DNA from: Symmachiella dynata
GTDB taxonomy: Bacteria; Planctomycetota; Planctomycetia; Planctomycetales; Planctomycetaceae
Direction: 5' to 3'
Assembly: GCF_007747995.1 (NCBI RefSeq)
Contig: NZ_CP036276.1
Span: 248,001 to 312,000 of the forward strand
Length of the DNA: 64,000 nucleotides
Both the position numbers and the translations under genes were made by a program. Of the stretch, positions 9,346 through 20,577 are shown piece by piece. The notes under the pieces were generated by a model, which worked only from the letters and a program-made list of their open reading frames with translations, ran no database searches and was not told the origin of the DNA. Within the stretch, counting starts at the first letter, position 1, and each line of letters opens with the position of its first letter.

Positions 9346-11124
9346 CTAACCATCCGTCGACGAGCGCCCCAGCGCGACGTCGAATTCGCTGACCGCCGGG
9401 ACCAGCATGGCCATCGTCGTGAATCCATATGTCACCGCCACAGCGATCAACACACCCAAGGTGTTGTCCAATAAGAACCCGGTGATGGCGTAGAACGTCA
9501 AAAACGGCAACGAGAGCGCCGCCATGGTGAGCGCCGGTGAGGGATTCTTGTACGTCAGTGAACCCCATAAACCGAGACTGCCTCCTAAGATGAACACCAG
9601 GAAACTGGGCAACTGCAGCAGGAAGGAGGAGCGTGATTCGATGATCAACATCAGGCAAATGAAGATGCCCAAAAACAGAAAGAACATCGTCCCCAAACTA
9701 TTGGCAATCGCCGTCCGCGAACTGTCGTACGTGATCCCCGCATGCAGACCCAGCATGGCCGAAAACGCCGCCAAGCAGAGGAAACCCAGGATCAGATACG
9801 TGACGTTCTCTACCGAAAGCACTCCGGTCGCGGCAAAGTAGACCGCCATAATCAGCGGCGGCAGGATGATTTCTTTGGTGTTGTAAAAAATCCCCCCCAG
9901 TTTTCCGTAGATGAATTCCTTGGCCGTAATGTTGGTGACCAACAGCAGCTCCAGCGTTTTCAGATCCCGCTCGGTCGTCAGCGACGTGACCGCTTGCGCG
10001 TTGATCAACAACAAGCCAAGCAATCCAATCACCACGAATGCAAAGCCGCTCATGGAAATCATGCCCAGGACCAACGTTCCGTCAGAGACCGGATTGGCGA
10101 CAATAAACGCCATCGCCGCTGCAAAGATCGCCAGATAGGCCGCCTTGATCGCAAAGATTTTACGGCCGTAGGCCTTGGTCCGCATCTCGCGCCAGATCAC
10201 CGGATTCGTCCAGACCGTGCGGACTTTGCCCTTGCCGGTGGAGGTGTCAATGTCATCTTCCTTGGGGGCCACAAACAAATTCCGCGAGGGGTTCCAGACC
10301 CGCAAACGCAGAATCGCGACGACGTTCAACACCACAGCCAGACCCAACAGCGCCAAAATATTGGCAACCGGAAACACATCGCCCGAGGGGCCCAACGGAT
10401 TAAGCACCTGCATCATCGCCCGAAACGGATTGAGCAGGCCGATCCAGTAACCGGCCACCGGTCCGGCGAATAGCGCGCCGGCTTCAACGGCGCCAATAAA
10501 TAGCACGGTGCCCAGGACGCTGACCGCCAATGTTTGAAACGTTTTCTCGCGCCACAGGGCGACCAACGCACCCCAACTGCCCGAAGCCAGCGCTGTGACC
10601 GTACAGATCGCCAAAGACGCCCCAATTTGTGCCAGGGAAACCCCGCCAAACGCATACGTCAGCGCAAACACAGGCACCGACACAGCCAGCAGCACGCCCA
10701 CCAGCAGCAAACTGGAAAACAATTTGCCCAACACCAACTCGCGGTTTTTCAGATCGGTCATCAACAGCAGAATCAGCGTCTGACGGTCTTTTTCTTGCGC
10801 GACGTTTCCCGCGGAAAACAGCAGGGCAAAAAACAAAACCAGCACCAGCTGCACCAGCGAGAAAATTTGAAACAACAGCCCGCCGAATCGAGCCACTTCG
10901 CCAACAGTCTGTGCCGACTGCCAACCAAAGGTGGCTTGGCTGGTAGTATACATCAGTACAAACATGCCAGCCACATAGCCCGCACGCATTACGTAATGCT
11001 TCAGCTGTCGCGGCGACGTGATCGCCTCGCGATTAAAAATTGGGCCAGCTAACAAGGTGAACTCCAGCAGAGCAGGGTGGTCAGGCCGTTTTGATGTGTG
11101 ACATTTCGGTGGACAAACGCGCAC
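9346..11124 (-). CDS. ABC-2 type transporter permease, large two-module form
   Basis: This 592-residue polytopic protein has two similar halves. Each has a pre-membrane segment (LLAGPIFNREAITSPRQ; VWTNPVIWREMRTKAYG) and, later, an ABC-2 motif (EKDRQTLILLLMTDLKNREL; ERDLKTLELLLVTNITAKEF). I count about twelve hydrophobic segments. It is probably the membrane part of an exporter such as GldF/NatB-type systems, but no ATPase gene is adjacent. The start is uncertain: the frame begins with GTG at 11124 and lacks an ATG before the conserved region. Confidence 0.82.
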   Translation of the reverse strand: MRVCPPKCHTSKRPDHPALLEFTLLAGPIFNREAITSPRQLKHYVMRAGYVAGMFVLMYTTSQATFGWQSAQTVGEVARFGGLLFQIFSLVQLVLVLFFALLFSAGNVAQEKDRQTLILLLMTDLKNRELVLGKLFSSLLLVGVLLAVSVPVFALTYAFGGVSLAQIGASLAICTVTALASGSWGALVALWREKTFQTLAVSVLGTVLFIGAVEAGALFAGPVAGYWIGLLNPFRAMMQVLNPLGPSGDVFPVANILALLGLAVVLNVVAILRLRVWNPSRNLFVAPKEDDIDTSTGKGKVRTVWTNPVIWREMRTKAYGRKIFAIKAAYLAIFAAAMAFIVANPVSDGTLVLGMISMSGFAFVVIGLLGLLLINAQAVTSLTTERDLKTLELLLVTNITAKEFIYGKLGGIFYNTKEIILPPLIMAVYFAATGVLSVENVTYLILGFLCLAAFSAMLGLHAGITYDSSRTAIANSLGTMFFLFLGIFICLMLIIESRSSFLLQLPSFLVFILGGSLGLWGSLTYKNPSPALTMAALSLPFLTFYAITGFLLDNTLGVLIAVAVTYGFTTMAMLVPAVSEFDVALGRSSTDG

Positions 11125-11438
11125 TGACGGCTACTACGCCGGCCAGCCAAAACATGATGGCGCGCGTTGTCGATTTCCCGTGACGATCCACGGATTTCGT
11201 CGTCCGCAGCTAAGAAAACAGTTCGATTTGCGAATGACACCTCGGATCAGGCAGTTTTTTGTCCATCAAATGGCATTCGTAGCATCCAGTATAAAGAAGA
11301 CGCTTTGCCGTCGCCAACCGCCGCCCCCTGACGAAGGCTGGAATTCTCTAAATGTGTACCGGTTAACGGGATCACACTGCGAATTGGAGAAGATCACAGC
11401 GACAACTGCGGCAACAGCAACTGAGAGGAAGAAAACCC
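11125..11438. other. Divergent intergenic region
   Basis: This 314-bp stretch lies between the minus-strand permease and the plus-strand DUF4870 gene. It presumably carries both promoters. The only clear signal is GAGAGGA just before the DUF4870 start. Short frames here lack features of real proteins. Confidence 0.4.
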
Positions 11439-11867
11439 ATGGCAACCACCGACTGGGAAAACCAAGAATCCGAATCTGTCGAGTACTTGTCCGCGACCGA
11501 TGACGACAAGCTGTGGGCTTTGCTGGCGCATCTCAGCGGATTATTGGTCCTGGTGGCCGCACCGGCCAACGTGATCGTGCCCTTGATCCTGTTTGTGCTC
11601 TACAAGGACAAGAACCGCTATGTGGCCTTTCACGCCCTGCAATCGCTGTATTTTCAACTCGCGATTATCGTTGTGGGAGTGCTAGCCGGGATATTTACAT
11701 TCGTCACATGGGGTGTCGGGGTGATCGTCGCTATACCGGTGATCCTGGGATTGGCGGTCGCCGGGATCATTTATCCGATCATCGTCGGTCTGCACGCTCA
11801 CCGGGGCGAGATGTATGAGTACGCCTTCGTCGGCGAGCTGGCCCGAAAACACATGGGCTTGTACTAG
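11439..11867 (+). CDS. DUF4870 domain-containing small membrane protein
   Basis: The 142-residue protein has an acidic N-terminus and then the DUF4870 pattern DKLWALLAHLSGLL, FVLYKDKNRYVAFHALQSL and GLHAHRGEMYEYAFVGE, with three or four membrane helices. The family is related to the Tic20 fold and its role is unknown. GAGAGGA lies at a good distance before the ATG. It is transcribed convergently with the polyprenyl synthase gene. Confidence 0.88.
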   Translation: MATTDWENQESESVEYLSATDDDKLWALLAHLSGLLVLVAAPANVIVPLILFVLYKDKNRYVAFHALQSLYFQLAIIVVGVLAGIFTFVTWGVGVIVAIPVILGLAVAGIIYPIIVGLHAHRGEMYEYAFVGELARKHMGLY

Positions 11868-11894
11868 GCCCGCGCACACTCCGACCGATTGCCG

Positions 11895-12995
11895 TTACCA
11901 ACTACGCTGCGTGGCAAATTCGGTGATCTCTTCCAATAACCGTTTGGAAACCGAATCGGGTAGTTCCGCCAATTGTTGACGCGCGGTCTGCGCGAACTCA
12001 TTGGCCTGAGCGAACGCGTATTCGATAGCGTCGCTGCCGGCGACGAACTTTTGCAGCTTGTCCCGGTTGGGTTCAGTCGGATCGGCCAACAACCGACGAA
12101 TTTCCGTGGCATCTTCAGGCGACGATTGGTCCAACAGGCGGATCAACGGCAGCGTGAGCTTTTGCTTTTTCAAATCCGAACCGAGCGACTTTCCGGTTTC
12201 GCCCTCGTTGCCCAACACGTCCAAGAGGTCATCGGCGATTTGAAAAGCGATGCCCAGACAGCGGCCATATTCCCGCATCGCCGCCGTGGTGGCTTCCCCC
12301 GCATCGGCGAAATGAGCACCCAGTTGGCAACAGACGGCGCACAACTCAGCCGTCTTGCCCTCGATGATCTCCAGATACTGAGCTTCGGTCAGATCCTGGT
12401 TTCCCCGCTCATGAATCTGCGCCAATTCCCCTTCGCAAACGAGATTCGTCGAGTGGCCAATCAACCGGCAGGCGAGGGTGCTTTCCAACCCACTGGCCAA
12501 ATGAAAGGCGTGGGTGAACAAATAGTCCCCCAGCAGCACGCTGGTTTCGTTGTTCCAGCGAGAATTGATCGTGGCGACATGCCGGCGGATTTCCGCATCG
12601 TCCAGCACATCGTCATGCACCAACGTCGCCGTGTGAATCATTTCTACCACAGCGGAGAGCACCAAATGGTCGTGCGTCACCGCTCCGCAAGCTTTTGCCG
12701 AGAGCAACAGCAAGATCGGCCGCAACCGTTTGCCGCGGAAGCGGGTCATGTGCCCGAGCACGTCGTTGACAAACGGGTGCCAACTCTTAAGCTCTTCGGC
12801 AAAGATCTGTTCGACACGTACCAAATCGTCGCCGAACAGCTCATCGATTTGCCCCAGCAAACCGGACGCTCCCGTTGATCCTGCGACCACATCTTTCATG
12901 TCACTCCGCCTCGTCTTGAGTGTTTCTGTTCCATGCGTGTCTAGAGGCGTGGGCCAATCGGCGAGCCGGGAGACATTTTTAGCATGTGAATTCAT
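11895..12995 (-). CDS. Polyprenyl diphosphate synthase (trans-isoprenyl family)
   Basis: The head-to-tail prenyltransferase motifs are present: [19 protein letters not shown], the first Asp-rich motif [12 protein letters not shown], and the second [11 protein letters not shown], with [18 protein letters not shown]. The enzyme condenses isopentenyl diphosphate into a long prenyl chain, probably for a quinone side chain. The start at 12995 overlaps the moaC stop as ATGA, suggesting translational coupling. A second ATG at 12899, with GGAG just upstream, would give a more typical N-terminus. Chain length cannot be judged from sequence alone. Confidence 0.92.
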   Translation of the reverse strand: MNSHAKNVSRLADWPTPLDTHGTETLKTRRSDMKDVVAGSTGASGLLGQIDELFGDDLVRVEQIFAEELKSWHPFVNDVLGHMTRFRGKRLRPILLLLSAKACGAVTHDHLVLSAVVEMIHTATLVHDDVLDDAEIRRHVATINSRWNNETSVLLGDYLFTHAFHLASGLESTLACRLIGHSTNLVCEGELAQIHERGNQDLTEAQYLEIIEGKTAELCAVCCQLGAHFADAGEATTAAMREYGRCLGIAFQIADDLLDVLGNEGETGKSLGSDLKKQKLTLPLIRLLDQSSPEDATEIRRLLADPTEPNRDKLQKFVAGSDAIEYAFAQANEFAQTARQQLAELPDSVSKRLLEEITEFATQRSW

Positions 12996-13465
12996 TCTCG
13001 CAGGTAATGCCCGCTTTTTCCGCCCGCTTTTTCGAGCAATTCAATCTCGCCGATCGTCATTCCCCGATCGACCGCTTTACACATATCATAAATCGTCAGC
13101 GCCGCCACACTGACCGCCGTCATCGCTTCCATCTCCACACCGGTCCGGCCTTGAACGCGTGCGACCGCGATAATTCGTACAACATCATCGCCGGGAGTTT
13201 CGAATTCCACTTCCACCGCATCCAATCCAAGCGGATGGCAGAGCGGAATCAAATCCGCCGTCTTTTTGGCCGCCATAATTCCCGCCAAACGGGCGACTTC
13301 CAATACGTCCCCTTTGGACAATTTGCGATCGACAATTAGTTGCCGTGTCGCAGTCTGCATCCGTACCGTCCCCGCTGCGCGGGCCATCCGTGCTGTGACC
13401 GGTTTTTCGCTGACGTCCACCATGCGACTGGCGCCGTCCTCGTTAAAATGCGTCAATTCGGCCAT
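12992..13465 (-). CDS. moaC: Cyclic pyranopterin monophosphate synthase MoaC
   Basis: The 157-residue protein starts at [18 protein letters not shown]. It carries the family core [38 protein letters not shown] and the basic end [12 protein letters not shown]. MoaC, with MoaA, converts GTP to cyclic pyranopterin monophosphate, the first committed step of molybdenum cofactor synthesis. The frame extends upstream to 13654, but those residues are unlike MoaC. No other mo- gene is nearby. The stop overlaps the polyprenyl synthase start. Confidence 0.95.
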   Translation of the reverse strand: MAELTHFNEDGASRMVDVSEKPVTARMARAAGTVRMQTATRQLIVDRKLSKGDVLEVARLAGIMAAKKTADLIPLCHPLGLDAVEVEFETPGDDVVRIIAVARVQGRTGVEMEAMTAVSVAALTIYDMCKAVDRGMTIGEIELLEKAGGKSGHYLRE

Positions 13466-14015
13466 CACCACACCCGTTTGCCGGAGCCAATCACCGTAAT
13501 CGTCCACTGCCGATTCTGCGCCGCTAGTTTGCGAATGTATCGAAAATAGCGGCGTGGGAATCGACTTGCAACCCGGTGATGCCCCAGCTATCCCGTGGCG
13601 CCACATCACCTGGTTTTTCCTTCCTTCCCCCGACAGAACCGTACGCAACCTCATGCATTAACGCCGTCTGACAAAGAAAGTGGCGAGAAATGACTCTGCA
13701 GCACCCCAGCAACCTGCAGGCAAGCATCGGAAGCTTGGACATCCTCCGGTTTTGATGGTTATGAGTATTGTCGGGAGGCAACACCGAATCGCCCGCCGCG
13801 ATGCCGGGGAAACCCGATCAACTATTTACTGACCCAGTTACGGATTCAATTCTTGCATCGGGTAATCCGGGGGTTTAAGATAGATAAAAGAAGTTGTTTG
13901 CCCCCCGGTGGGGATGGCGCATCATAGAATTGTCACCCGACCGGACCCCAATAGTCCCACACGCACTCCCTGGTCTGATTAACAGCCCAGGTGAATTTGG
14001 AAGATAGGTATAGCC
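13466..14015. other. Divergent intergenic region
   Basis: About 550 bp between moaC (minus) and the small acidic membrane protein (plus). The only open frame is the unsupported upstream extension of moaC. No promoter, hairpin or RNA gene could be picked out with confidence. Confidence 0.35.
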
Positions 14016-14417
14016 GTGAACAAAATGACCTTAGTGGGAGTCTCGCTCGTTGCCGCAATTCCGGCCTTCGTCGTGGCGGCTCTGATGGTGATTGCCTTTC
14101 TCAATTACACCGGACAAGCCAGCGGGATGATGATGACCGTCGTAGGTTTGACATTGCTCGCCTCGTCAGCCTTGGCGTTAATGCCGGTGGGCATCTTTGT
14201 CTTTCACGGACGTCAGCGCGGTGCCGCCAAGCCTGCTAAAGTGGAGCCGATCAGCGAAGATATCCCCGTCACCGCCATGACGGGTGAATTTGATCTCTCC
14301 AGCGAAGTGGACGAAGCCAGCAGCGAATTCGAAATGAGCACCGGCGAATTCGAGGCCGATGAATTTGACGACTCGGAATTCATCGAAATCGATGATGACG
14401 AAGACGAGAATTTCTAA
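14016..14417 (+). CDS. Small membrane protein with acidic tail, hypothetical
   Basis: The 133-residue protein has two hydrophobic helices (about residues 5-30 and 40-65), a short basic stretch (HGRQRGAAKPAK), then a very acidic C-terminal half rich in Glu, Asp and Ser ending DDDEDENF. The helix-basic-acidic layout suggests a cytoplasmic acidic tail. I do not recognise a family. The start is a GTG at 14016; an ATG at 14025 is an alternative. Confidence 0.65.
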   Translation: MNKMTLVGVSLVAAIPAFVVAALMVIAFLNYTGQASGMMMTVVGLTLLASSALALMPVGIFVFHGRQRGAAKPAKVEPISEDIPVTAMTGEFDLSSEVDEASSEFEMSTGEFEADEFDDSEFIEIDDDEDENF

Positions 14418-14469
14418 AAAACGCTCGTCCTTCTGCGTCCCGCGCCGTAGCTGTTCCCCAGGCGCCAGT

Positions 14470-15294
14470 TTAACTGCTGGCGCTGCGGTAGCTCATTAAT
14501 GCGCGGTGGAAGACCGCCCGCGAGACGAACAGTCCCAGTATCGTGGACAAAACCAACACGGCTGTCAGCCAGGACGGGTTGAGTGTTTTGTCCAGAATCA
14601 CGTGCGCGGGAACCGTGACCACCAGCAGGATCGGCAGCAGATACGAGAAGACGCTCTGCAGCGCCAAGCCGAATCCCGAACTGCCATCGTAAATGCTGCG
14701 GGGATACCTCGCGAAGATCGTGACGTAAAACCAAAAGTCATACAGCCCCTGATTGCGGCCAAACCAAATGCTCGTGCTGGCTAGGGTGATCATCAGGCTA
14801 TAGAAAAACGTCACACCCAGTCCGATCAACAGCAGGTACATCACCACCTGTATCACGGTGATCCGCGAAAAGGCGTCCAATTGTGCCAACGAATAGCCCA
14901 ATAGTGACAACGCGAATACCAAGTCCGTCAACCGCGCCAAATCGAGCTTTTCAAACGAAATCAAAAACTGCGTATCAATTGGTTTGAGCAGCGCAAAATC
15001 CAAATTGCCTGTGCGGATCAGCTCGCTAAAGTTCGCGCAGTTGGGCATAAAGATCGACTCAATCAGCTTGTTGATCATCATTCCGGTCGCCATGAAGGCA
15101 AAAAACTCGTAGCGACTCCAACCGTTGATCTCTTTGACATTGCCATAAATGATGTTGAACAGAATCAATTGAGCAGAAAACCACAGCGCGTTGGAAACCA
15201 CGGTGATGAGAAAATTGCCGCGAAATTGCATCTCGCGCACGAGCGAATTCCGGGCAAAAATTCGGAGCACTCGATAGTAATGCGGTGTCGCCAT
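14470..15294 (-). CDS. ABC-2 family transporter permease (PF06182-like)
   Basis: The protein of about 274 residues has six hydrophobic segments. It shows features of the PF06182 permease family: an N-terminal basic segment ([16 protein letters not shown]), [37 protein letters not shown] and a C-terminal [10 protein letters not shown]. Such proteins pair with an ABC ATPase, but none is adjacent. The ATG at 15294 is supported by GAGGAA upstream. A small hairpin (GCGCCAG / CTGGCGC, 14462-14483) straddles the stop codon. Confidence 0.85.
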   Translation of the reverse strand: MATPHYYRVLRIFARNSLVREMQFRGNFLITVVSNALWFSAQLILFNIIYGNVKEINGWSRYEFFAFMATGMMINKLIESIFMPNCANFSELIRTGNLDFALLKPIDTQFLISFEKLDLARLTDLVFALSLLGYSLAQLDAFSRITVIQVVMYLLLIGLGVTFFYSLMITLASTSIWFGRNQGLYDFWFYVTIFARYPRSIYDGSSGFGLALQSVFSYLLPILLVVTVPAHVILDKTLNPSWLTAVLVLSTILGLFVSRAVFHRALMSYRSASS

Positions 15295-15356
15295 GTCGCT
15301 GTCTTTCCTCAACCTCAATGCCGCCGTTGAGACGGCCTACTGAATCACGCCGCCAC

Positions 15357-16400
15357 TCAGTTCGTGTAGTCCACACCCGGTTCACCGGCGATGATCTTGC
15401 CAATCACCTGGTTACCCACATCTTGCCCGGTCAGCGCCTGCTGAATCACAGCGACGTTTTCCGGCGGGGCGATCACGACATAGCCGATTCCCATATTGAA
15501 CACGCGAAACATTTCGTCCCGGTCAATAGTTCCCAATTGTTGCAGCCAAGCGAATTCCGGCAACGGTTGCCAGCTGCCACGGTCTATCTCCGCCCGGCAA
15601 CCCTCGGGAAGAATGCGGGCCACGTTCTCCTGCAACCCACCGCCGGTGTTATGCGCCATGCCATGCACCACGAGCGATTGTTTCAAAACCGCCTGAATGG
15701 CCGAGACATACAGCCGAGTCGGTTTCAACAACACCTCGGCGACAGTTGATCCCAATTCGGGGATCGTGTCGTCGATCGACAAGCTGGCTCCCTCGAAGAC
15801 GACCTTGCGGATCAAGCTGTAGCCGTTCGAGTGAAACCCACTGGAGTCAAGTCCAAGAATCACGTCGCCCGGCTGAATTCTCTGCCCGTCAATCGTGCGG
15901 TTTCGTTCGACAACCCCCACCGAAAACCCCGCCATGTCGAAATCGCCGGCGGCATACAGGTCGGGCATAATGGCCGTTTCGCCCCCCAGCAGCGCCGAGC
16001 CTGTTTCCACACACGCGTCGCTCACCCCGGAGACCAACTCAGCAATCAATTCGGGTTCGTCTTTACCGAGTGCGAGATAATCCAGGAAAAACAGCGGCTC
16101 CGCTCCCAGGCAGAGGCAATCATTCACGCACATCGCAACTAGGTCGATGCCGATCGTATCGTATTTTTTCGCCTGAATAGCGACTTTGATTTTGGTCCCC
16201 ACACCGTCCGTTCCGGAGACCAACACCGGGTCTTCGTACGGTTGCCCGGGACGATTCAGCCCAAACAGCCCGGCGAATCCCCCCGGCAAATCCAGCACCC
16301 GCGGCGTCCGCGTCCGTTGCATCATTTTTGGCAAACGGGCCATGGCTTGCTGGTACAACTCCAGGTCAACACCGGCATCTTTATAAGTCGCTGCGGCCAT
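15357..16400 (-). CDS. purM: Phosphoribosylformylglycinamidine cyclo-ligase (AIR synthetase)
   Basis: This 347-residue protein has the PurM signatures YKDAGVDLELYQQ, VSGTDGVGTKIKVA, GIDLVAMCVNDCLCLGAEPLFFLDY, GSALLGGETAIMPD and MAHNTGGGLQENVARILP. The enzyme closes the imidazole ring to make AIR in purine synthesis. Length and motifs are complete. It lies downstream of glnA on the same strand, but a strong terminator separates them, so it is probably transcribed on its own. Confidence 0.97.
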   Translation of the reverse strand: MAAATYKDAGVDLELYQQAMARLPKMMQRTRTPRVLDLPGGFAGLFGLNRPGQPYEDPVLVSGTDGVGTKIKVAIQAKKYDTIGIDLVAMCVNDCLCLGAEPLFFLDYLALGKDEPELIAELVSGVSDACVETGSALLGGETAIMPDLYAAGDFDMAGFSVGVVERNRTIDGQRIQPGDVILGLDSSGFHSNGYSLIRKVVFEGASLSIDDTIPELGSTVAEVLLKPTRLYVSAIQAVLKQSLVVHGMAHNTGGGLQENVARILPEGCRAEIDRGSWQPLPEFAWLQQLGTIDRDEMFRVFNMGIGYVVIAPPENVAVIQQALTGQDVGNQVIGKIIAGEPGVDYTN

Positions 16401-16500
16401 AATTGGCGATCCACGCTAGGGGAATGGCGGACGAAAACAGGGAATTGCCGCATAATAGCAAACAGCCAACTACCCGGCGACCTTCCGCCCATCGATAAAA

Positions 16501-16537
16501 AAACTCCCGCACCGGACGTTCGTCCGGGCGGGAGTTT
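16501..16537 (-). terminator. Intrinsic terminator downstream of glnA
   Basis: A strong GC-rich hairpin has arms AAACTCCCGC...CCGGAC and GTCCGG.GCGGGAGTTT around a GTTC loop, with one bulged base. Read on the minus strand it is followed by a run of T (plus-strand A run at 16497-16503). It lies about 45 bp past the glnA stop. Confidence 0.9.
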
Positions 16538-16580
16538 GTGCTGATCGTGATTCGTATTCGTGATCGCTCACGAACAGTGA

Positions 16581-17993
16581 TCAACTATCGTAGTAGAGGG
16601 CGAACTCGTGCGGGTGAGGACGCAAGCGGAATTCGTCGATTTCGTTCTCCCGCTTGTAGCTGATCCAGGTTTCGATCAGATCTTCGGTGAAGACATCCCC
16701 TTTGGTCAGGAATTCGCTGTCCGCTTCCAACGCGTTGAGCGCCTCTTCGAGCGATGCCGGGGTCGTGTTGGTTTCGGCCAACTCTTCCGGTGTCATTCCA
16801 TAGATGTCCCGATCGAGCGGATCGCCCGGATCGATCTTGTTTTGGATTCCGTCGATCAGCGCCATCATCATAGCGGTATACATGATGTATCCGTTGGCCG
16901 TCGGGTCAGGACAGCGGAATTCCAACCGCTTGGCCTTCGGGTTGGAGGAATACATCGGAATCCGCACAGCTGCTGAGCGGTTCCGCTGCGACATCGCCAA
17001 CGTCACCGGAGCCTCGAAGCCCGGCACCAACCGCTTGTAGGAGTTGGTCGTCGGAGCGGCAAAGGCCAGAACAGCCCGGCCATGTTTCAGCAAGCCGCCG
17101 ATCGCGTGCAAGGCCGTTTCGCTCAAGCCGGCGTAACCGTCGCCCGCCATCAGTGATTGCCCGTCTTTCCACAACGACATGTGGGTATGCATACCCGAGC
17201 CATTGTCGTCGAAGACCGGTTTGGGCATGAACGTCACTGTCTTGCCATGGTTTTTGGCAACGTTGCGGATGATGTATTTAAACCACATGAACTGGTCCGC
17301 CATTTTCAGCAGATCGCAGAATTCCATGTCGATTTCACATTGACCGCCGGTTCCCACTTCGTGGTGATGGGCTTCGACGACAATGCCCAAATCCCGCATC
17401 GCATACACCATCTCGCCACGCAGGTCGTGATAGCTGTCGGTCGGGCTGACCGGGAAATACCCGCCTTTATAACTCGGCTTGTACCCCAAGTTCGGTTCTT
17501 CGATCCGCGAAGTATTCCAAGCGCCTTCGACCGAGTCGATTTCATAGAAGCCGTGGTTTTGTGCTTGATCGTAACGGACTTCGTCGAAGATGAAGAATTC
17601 CGGTTCCGGGCCGACAAAACAGGTATCGGCGATCCCGGTTTGCTTCAGGTAGTCAATCCCTTTGCGAGCGATGCTCCGCGGATCGCGGGCGTATTCTTCT
17701 CTGGTGATCGGATCGACAATGTTTGCGATGACGCTCACCGTCGGCCGGGCAAAAAACGGGTCCAGCTTGGCCGTTGCGGCATCGGGGATGGCCAGCATGT
17801 CGGATTGATTAATGGCCTTCCAGCCACGAATCGATGAGCCGTCAAAGCCCACGCCGTCTTCAAACGTGCCTTCACTCCAGGTGTCGACGGGATAAGAGCA
17901 GTGCTGCCAAGTGCCCAGCAAGTCGGTGAATTTCAGGTCCACCATTTCCGCGCCGTGCTCTTTAGCAAATTCAAAGAACTCTTTGGGGGTCAT
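16581..17993 (-). CDS. glnA: Glutamine synthetase, type I
   Basis: This 470-residue enzyme makes glutamine from glutamate, ammonia and ATP. Seen are [19 protein letters not shown], the metal and ATP site residues in [16 protein letters not shown] and [45 protein letters not shown] and the substrate loop [12 protein letters not shown]. Tyr398 in [11 protein letters not shown] aligns with the adenylylation Tyr of the GSI-beta type. AAGGAGA lies about ten bases before the ATG. A perfect sigma-54 promoter match sits about 365 bp upstream, and P-II and amt genes follow in the same cluster. It ends at a clear terminator. Confidence 0.98.
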   Translation of the reverse strand: MTPKEFFEFAKEHGAEMVDLKFTDLLGTWQHCSYPVDTWSEGTFEDGVGFDGSSIRGWKAINQSDMLAIPDAATAKLDPFFARPTVSVIANIVDPITREEYARDPRSIARKGIDYLKQTGIADTCFVGPEPEFFIFDEVRYDQAQNHGFYEIDSVEGAWNTSRIEEPNLGYKPSYKGGYFPVSPTDSYHDLRGEMVYAMRDLGIVVEAHHHEVGTGGQCEIDMEFCDLLKMADQFMWFKYIIRNVAKNHGKTVTFMPKPVFDDNGSGMHTHMSLWKDGQSLMAGDGYAGLSETALHAIGGLLKHGRAVLAFAAPTTNSYKRLVPGFEAPVTLAMSQRNRSAAVRIPMYSSNPKAKRLEFRCPDPTANGYIMYTAMMMALIDGIQNKIDPGDPLDRDIYGMTPEELAETNTTPASLEEALNALEADSEFLTKGDVFTEDLIETWISYKRENEIDEFRLRPHPHEFALYYDS

Positions 17994-18595
17994 CGCTTTG
18001 GTTCTCCTTCAGTGTTTCTTCCAGTTTGTTATCCAAAAATATCCAGGGACGCAGATCGCAACTCTTTACAGATCGTAATCACGATTCGTAAAGAGTCACC
18101 AGGGCACACAGTACGCCGCCCTCCGTTGGCCACAATCAATCCACTGCCAAGTCGCGATCATTTCGCCGGTGATTCACGGCGATTTTGAAAATGACCGCGA
18201 ATTCGCAGTGATTAAAAAAACCGAAAAGGTGTCGGTCGGAACACAACAAAGATGCGCGGTTTTTGCGCAGGAAATGCATGCAAATTCGGCGGCCCTGCTG
18301 GGGTCCCCCCAGATTTACCGCAGATTTTGTAAGCTTTAGCTGCAGCCTCAGCAAGAGTGCAACCAGCGTGCCAATTGCTACTTGCCGTACGAAACAGGAG
18401 TGTCTCGGGCCGCACCATCACCAGCGCGGGTCTGCCACAACACAACAGAATCTCTCGTCAGCTCGCCTGTCCCAGCGAAGTCGCCCATCATAACCAGGCA
18501 ACTGACGGAATGAAACCGAAGGCACCCAACCTCAGCCCAATCCCCGCCTCAGGCTTCCCGGCGGCAGCCGGGAAACCCAAAGGTGAGGATGGCGG
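17994..18595. other. Long glnA leader/promoter region
   Basis: About 600 bp lie between the P-II stop and the glnA start. The region contains the sigma-54 promoter at 18358-18373, which would leave a leader of roughly 350 nt before glnA. No protein gene is convincing here. The long leader could hold a regulatory RNA structure, but I could not define one. Confidence 0.5.
18358..18373 (-). promoter_or_regulatory. Sigma-54 (RpoN) promoter upstream of glnA
   Basis: On the minus strand the sequence is TGGCACGCTGGTTGCA. It matches the -24/-12 consensus TGGCACG-N4-TTGCW at every specified base. It points toward glnA. Nitrogen-controlled sigma-54 promoters before glnA are established in many bacteria. 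Confidence 0.85.
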
Positions 18596-19033
<438 letters not shown>

Positions 19034-19170
19034 TCACCGATCCGCGTCCTGCGACACGTCCAATCCATTTCAAGGTCACAATCGGATACTTGGCTGGAGA
19101 GTCCTCTCCCACCGATTTGGGTGAGCAAAAATGTGACTCTCCCAAAGGGTTTCGCCAAGCATTCCAACGC

Positions 19171-20577
19171 TTAGTGATCGGCGGAATAAGCGGCCATGCC
19201 GTGTTCGACCATGTCCAACCCTGCCACCTCTTCATCAGCATCAACACGCAACATGCCGATGGCTTTCAAGCCGAGGAACAAGGGCAACATCGTTAAAAAT
19301 GCCCAGGCGGGGATGACAGTCGAGCCGATGACCTGCGTGACAAAGTCAGCGCTATTTCCAAAAATACCGGTCGCGACTCCACCCCAAATTCCGCATAATC
19401 CGTGCACCGGAAACGCACCGACTGGATCGTCGATCTTCAGTTTGTCCAGTGCGATGATTCCCATCACGACCAACACACCGGCGACAGCACCAATGATGAT
19501 GCTCTGGAGGTTCGTCACCTGATCGCAGTTAGCCGTGATGCCGACCAAACCGGCTAACACACCGTTGAGGGCCATCGACAGGTCCGGCTTCTTGAACATC
19601 ACCCAACTGAGCATCATCGCGGCGAATCCACCAGCAGCAGCTGCGAGCATGGTATTGAGGGCAATCAGCATCGTGGCCATCGTGTTGTCGGTACCGGTGA
19701 ATGCCAATTGACTACCGGGGTTAAATCCAAACCAACCCACCCACAGGATGAACACACCCAATGTTGCAATGGCCAAGTTGTGACCCGGCATCGGGACTGA
19801 CTTGCCTTCCGCCGTGTAGCGGCCAATCCGCGGTCCCAAGACGATTGCTCCGGCCAATCCAGCAAATCCACCGACTGCATGCACGACAATTGAGCCTGCG
19901 AAATCGGCAAAGCCCATGGCGTCGAGCCATCCGCCGCCCCATTTCCACATACCGCTGATGGGATAAATCAAACCTGTCAAAACGGCACTGTACACGAGAT
20001 ATGCAGAGAACTTCATACGACCGGCAACGGCACCAGAGACGATTGTCGCAGCGGTTGCAGCAAAGGCGACTTGGAACAGAAAGTCAACTTGAGGATCCAA
20101 TGCACCCGGTGCTGCGGTCACGCGATCAGCGCCTTCGGTAACGCCGATTCCCGCAAACCCAAAATAGCCGTTGATTGCGCTATCGCCTGGATACATCAAT
20201 CCATAGCCAACCAGGTAAAACAATAAACAGCCGATGCACAGGTCCATCAAGTTCTTAAACAGAATATTGACGGTGTTCTTACTGGCATTGAAGCCAGCTT
20301 CGACCATTGCGAAACCAGGCTGCATCAAGATCACCAAGACGGCCGACAAAAACAGCACGATATTGTCGACAGCAAACGACAGTTCATCATTCGAAATGAC
20401 GACGACTTCTTCCGCGGGAGCTTCCTCCCCTTCAGCTGCAGGAGCTTCCTCGCCTTCAGCGGGTGCAGCAGCGGCTGGTTCTGCCGGAGCGGCATCATCC
20501 TGAAATGCCATGAGTGGACGAGCAGGGATCGCCACACAGAGAAAGATGGCGGTTGCCAAGGTTATTGCAGTACGCAT
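19171..20577 (-). CDS. amt: Ammonium transporter (Amt family)
   Basis: The 468-residue protein has an N-terminal signal peptide, then about 35 residues rich in Ala, Glu and Pro with a repeated EGEEAPA unit. Eleven Amt membrane helices follow. Motifs seen: MVEAGFNASKNTVNIL, GGGWLDAMGFADFAGSIVVHAVGG with the first pore His, WVGWFGFNPGS, and DDPVGAFPVHGLCGIWG with the second pore His. It moves ammonium across the inner membrane and is normally gated by P-II, whose gene is next. The acidic low-complexity stretch before the first helix is unusual. Confidence 0.97.
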   Translation of the reverse strand: MRTAITLATAIFLCVAIPARPLMAFQDDAAPAEPAAAAPAEGEEAPAAEGEEAPAEEVVVISNDELSFAVDNIVLFLSAVLVILMQPGFAMVEAGFNASKNTVNILFKNLMDLCIGCLLFYLVGYGLMYPGDSAINGYFGFAGIGVTEGADRVTAAPGALDPQVDFLFQVAFAATAATIVSGAVAGRMKFSAYLVYSAVLTGLIYPISGMWKWGGGWLDAMGFADFAGSIVVHAVGGFAGLAGAIVLGPRIGRYTAEGKSVPMPGHNLAIATLGVFILWVGWFGFNPGSQLAFTGTDNTMATMLIALNTMLAAAAGGFAAMMLSWVMFKKPDLSMALNGVLAGLVGITANCDQVTNLQSIIIGAVAGVLVVMGIIALDKLKIDDPVGAFPVHGLCGIWGGVATGIFGNSADFVTQVIGSTVIPAWAFLTMLPLFLGLKAIGMLRVDADEEVAGLDMVEHGMAAYSADH

